DNA of 45,053 nt from Oscillospiraceae bacterium (GTDB lineage: Bacteria > Bacillota > Clostridia > Oscillospirales > CAG-382). The position numbers and the translations under genes were made by a program. Positions 42,411 to 45,053 of this stretch are shown piece by piece (position 1 is the stretch's first letter; each line of letters starts with the position of its first letter). The stretch covers positions 1 through 45,053 of the forward strand of contig JAFLUP010000011.1 in the NCBI GenBank assembly GCA_022508745.1. Direction: 5' to 3'. Below the pieces are notes generated by a model. That model ran no database searches, had not been told where the DNA came from, and saw nothing but the letters and a program-made list of their open reading frames with translations.

Positions 42411-43555
42411 GCGGCCGCCTCCTTTCCGGAATGATTGCGCAGAATACGGTACTGGATGAAGAACTCACTGCCAATGACCAGCAGCAGCGTCACGCCCACC
42501 AGAACGGACGCCGCAGGGGCAGAAAAGCCCTGATTCTCGTAAACCTCTGACATCCGCCCGGCTCCCCTCTCCAATGCGACGATCAACAGGGAGACCCCCG
42601 CCATGGTGAAGGTATTAAACTTGGATAGCCACGCGACGATGATCGCCGTAAAGCCGTACCCACCCGCCAGATCTTCCTTGATGGTTTGACCTTGGGCGGA
42701 AACGATCAGAAACCCGCAAAGGCCGCAGATGGCGCCGGAGATCAGCATGGTCCGCAGGATCACCTTATTGACACTGATGCCCGCGTAACGCGCCGTATTA
42801 TGGGATTCGCCCACCACGGAGATCTCGTAGCCCTGTTTGGTCAGCCGCAGGTAGAAATACATGAGGATCGCGATCACGGCAACGATGACAATGAACCAAA
42901 AGTCCTCATTTTGCAGCCAGCTTCCGTTGGATCCTCCGCCCCAAAGAGAGCTGAGCCAGCCACGCTGTGTGTCTTGATTGATTATCCCCAGAGCCTTGTC
43001 GCTCCATTTGTGGCAAAAATACCAGACGATCCTTGCGGCAATATAATTCATCATTAAGGTGAACAGCGTTTCATTGGCGTTCAGCTTTGCCTTAAAGAAA
43101 GCAGGAAGCAATCCCCATATACCGCCCGCGATCACACCGGCAACAAGCATCAGCAGAAGAAGCACGGGGCCCGGGATCGAAGGATAATCATGCATCAGGA
43201 ACGCGGCCGCCATCCCGCCGATCAGAACCTGCCCTTCCGCGCCGATGTTCCAGAAGCGCATCTTGAACGCCGGCGCCAGCGCCACGGCGATGCAAAGCAG
43301 TTTCGCCGACTCTTTCAGCGTCGCCCAAATCGAGATAGAGTTTCCAAAAATGCCTTTCAGCATCGTTCCGTAAAAGGTAATGGGGTTGACGCCGATCATG
43401 AACCACACAAACAGCGTATTGAGCAGCAGCGCCAGCACAAACGCGCCTACCCGCACGCCCCACGCCGCCGCCGGATGCATCCGGTCCCGCCGCGCGATAT
43501 GGAACAGCGGCGCACGGGGCGAAGCCGAAACCGCTTTCGCTTCACTCTGCTTCAT
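42407..43555 (-). CDS. ABC transporter permease, NupP/YufP type
   Basis: A 382-residue permease with about ten helices and a charged N-terminal extension of about 30 residues. Marks are ALAPAFKMRFWNIGAEGQVL, LLPAFFKAKLNANETLFTLM, YEISVVGESHNTARYAGISV and GGYGFTAIIVAWLSKFNTF, typical of the first permease of nucleoside/BMP-type importers. It overlaps the ATPase gene by 14 bases and the second permease by 4, so all three are translationally coupled. Confidence 0.92.
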   Translation of the reverse strand: MKQSEAKAVSASPRAPLFHIARRDRMHPAAAWGVRVGAFVLALLLNTLFVWFMIGVNPITFYGTMLKGIFGNSISIWATLKESAKLLCIAVALAPAFKMRFWNIGAEGQVLIGGMAAAFLMHDYPSIPGPVLLLLMLVAGVIAGGIWGLLPAFFKAKLNANETLFTLMMNYIAARIVWYFCHKWSDKALGIINQDTQRGWLSSLWGGGSNGSWLQNEDFWFIVIVAVIAILMYFYLRLTKQGYEISVVGESHNTARYAGISVNKVILRTMLISGAICGLCGFLIVSAQGQTIKEDLAGGYGFTAIIVAWLSKFNTFTMAGVSLLIVALERGAGRMSEVYENQGFSAPAASVLVGVTLLLVIGSEFFIQYRILRNHSGKEAAA

Positions 43556-45053
43556 TGTCCGTCGCCTCCGTTCCCTTCAAATTGGTCATCATGTATCCCA
43601 CCTGTTCCTTGGTGGTCTCCACAGCATTTACGATGCCGCTGACCTGCCCGCCGCACAGCACCAGAATCCGGTCTGCAAGCGCCAGCAGGACATCAAGGTC
43701 CTCGCCCACATAAATGACGGCGACGCCCTTCTTCTTTTGCTCATTGAGCAGATGATAAATGGTGTAGGAGGTGTTGATATCCAACCCCCGCACCGCGTAA
43801 GCCGTCATCAGCACCGCCGGTCCCGCGGAGATCTCACGCCCCACCAACACCTTCTGCACGTTGCCGCCGGACAGCCTGCGCACCGGCGTGTTCAGGGAAG
43901 GCGTCACCACTTCCAGCTCCTCCCGGATCTGTACCGCCAGCCGCTTGGAGGAACGGGTCTCCGCCAGAGGCGAATGTCCCTCGGAGTAGTGCCGCAACTG
44001 CATATTGCCCGTCATGCCCATGCCGCCCACCAGACCCATGCCCAGCCGGTCCTCCGGCACAAAGGAGAGGGAAACGCCCAGCCGTTTGATCTGTTTGGCG
44101 GTTTTCCCCACCAGGGATTCCTGCATGCCGTCCGGCGCGTCGTACAGGATCTCGCTGCCCGGTTCTACCTTCTGCAGCCCCGCGATGGCCTCCAGCAGTT
44201 CCTTCTGTCCGCAGCCGGAAATGCCCGCGATCCCCAGGATCTCGCCGCCGTAGGCTTCGAAGGAGACGTCCTTGAGCACTTCCACGCCTTCCTTGCCGCG
44301 GCAGCTCAAATGGGAGACAAGCAGCCGCCGCACGGGGTTCTCCACCGGCGGACGTTCGATGTTCAGTTCCACCTGTTTGCCCACCATCATATCCGTCAGG
44401 GATTGCTCGGTGGCGGTGGAAGTCTCCACGGTGTCGATATACTCCCCTTTCCGCAGGATGGCGACCCGGTCGGAAACGGAGAGCACCTCATGCAGCTTAT
44501 GGGTGATGATGATGACCGTCTTGCCCTCCTCGCGCATATTCCGCAGCACGGCGAACAGCTTGTCCGTCTCCTGCGGCGTCAGCACGGCGGTGGGCTCATC
44601 CAGAATCAGCACCTCCGCCCCGCGGTAGAGCGCTTTGACGATCTCCAGCGTCTGCTTTTGGGAGACGGTCATGTCGTACACCTTGCAGTTCGGATCCAGA
44701 TCGAAGCCGTAGGTCCGGCAGATCTCCCGGATCTTTTCGCTCGCTTCGGCAATGTTATACTTACCATGCAGCCCGAGGATCACGTTTTCCGCGGCGGTAA
44801 ACACGTCCACCAACTTGAAATGCTGGTGGATCATGCCGATCCCGAGACGGTGCGCGTCCTGCGGGGAACGGATGGAGACCTGCTCGCCCCGGACGAAGAT
44901 CTCCCCATGATCCGGGTAGTAGATCCCCGCCAGCATATTCATCAGCGTGGTCTTCCCGCTGCCGTTTTCCCCCAGCAGCGAGAGGATCTCCCCGCGCTTG
45001 ATCTCCATGGTGATATTGTGATTGGCGACCACGGCGCCAAAGGTTTTGGTGAT
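43542..45053 (-). CDS. ABC transporter double ATPase, NupO/YufO type, 5' end outside the window
   Basis: Partial gene: the frame is open to the right edge (reading ITKTFGAVVANHN before the first internal Met), so the true start lies beyond 45053; 503 residues are visible. Two fused ATP-binding domains are present. The first has Walker A LLGENGSGKTTLMN, the signature-like MTVSQKQTLEI and Walker B EVLILDEPTAVLTP. The second has a degenerate P-loop (GISGCGQKELLEAI), signature RRLSGGNVQKVLVGREI and a RGLDINTSY region. This is the layout of RbsA/NupO-type ATPases for sugars or nucleosides. It energises the two permeases downstream. Confidence 0.93.
   Translation of the reverse strand: MTKTFGAVVANHNITMEIKRGEILSLLGENGSGKTTLMNMLAGIYYPDHGEIFVRGEQVSIRSPQDAHRLGIGMIHQHFKLVDVFTAAENVILGLHGKYNIAEASEKIREICRTYGFDLDPNCKVYDMTVSQKQTLEIVKALYRGAEVLILDEPTAVLTPQETDKLFAVLRNMREEGKTVIIITHKLHEVLSVSDRVAILRKGEYIDTVETSTATEQSLTDMMVGKQVELNIERPPVENPVRRLLVSHLSCRGKEGVEVLKDVSFEAYGGEILGIAGISGCGQKELLEAIAGLQKVEPGSEILYDAPDGMQESLVGKTAKQIKRLGVSLSFVPEDRLGMGLVGGMGMTGNMQLRHYSEGHSPLAETRSSKRLAVQIREELEVVTPSLNTPVRRLSGGNVQKVLVGREISAGPAVLMTAYAVRGLDINTSYTIYHLLNEQKKKGVAVIYVGEDLDVLLALADRILVLCGGQVSGIVNAVETTKEQVGYMMTNLKGTEATDNEAE

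Overview
The window is a GC-rich (roughly 60 percent by eye, not computed), densely packed stretch of an anaerobic, spore-forming Firmicute, most likely an uncultured gut or rumen Clostridia (Oscillospirales-like). The evidence is pyruvate:ferredoxin oxidoreductase, a complete spoIIIA operon, an intact sigK, a COG4905-type membrane protein, a BMP/NupOPQ-type ABC transporter and type I dockerins on secreted enzymes.

Layout. 1-6.1 kb: start of nifJ (minus), then comM/yifB, two unknown membrane proteins and pyridoxal kinase (plus). Between comM and the next gene lies a tight cluster of DnaA-box-like nonamers. 6.1-12.1 kb (minus): a CD3324-like HTH protein with a ParB-like C terminus, a fused TIM-barrel isomerase/oxidoreductase, a small-multidrug-export-type membrane protein, sigK, proA and proB. 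proBA and maf diverge from two promoters whose -10 boxes overlap. 12.2-24.7 kb (plus): maf, then four tandem phosphodiester glycosidase (NAGPA/DUF2233) paralogs in two alternating sequence subtypes. Each has a perfect TTGACA-17-TATAAT promoter. The last three have signal peptides and end in a two-repeat dockerin; the first has neither. Between paralogs 1 and 2 sits a foreign AT-rich island (about 14.29-16.62 kb) with an unrecognised three-gene operon and a chimeric, broken serine recombinase. 24.7-27.9 kb: a DtxR-like regulator, an unknown membrane protein, a COG4905 membrane protein and a bactofilin-like membrane protein. 28.0-34.3 kb (plus): a SpoVB-type flippase translationally coupled to spoIIIAA-AH, preceded by a sigma-E-like promoter. 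34.4-41.3 kb (minus): a small membrane protein, a large surface protein, asnB and polA. 41.4-45.05 kb (minus): two permeases and the ATPase (5' end outside the window) of a nucleoside/sugar ABC importer.

How it fits together. The most distinctive system is the NAGPA cluster: secreted, calcium-dockerin-tagged enzymes predicted to act on extracellular glycosyl phosphodiesters, and to dock on a cohesin scaffold encoded elsewhere. The paralogs seem to have spread by tandem duplication of whole gene-terminator-promoter units, and a mobile element landed in one of the spacers. The least understood unit is the three-gene operon carried by that island; no function can be assigned from sequence. Sporulation genes (sigK, flippase, spoIIIA) form the second theme.
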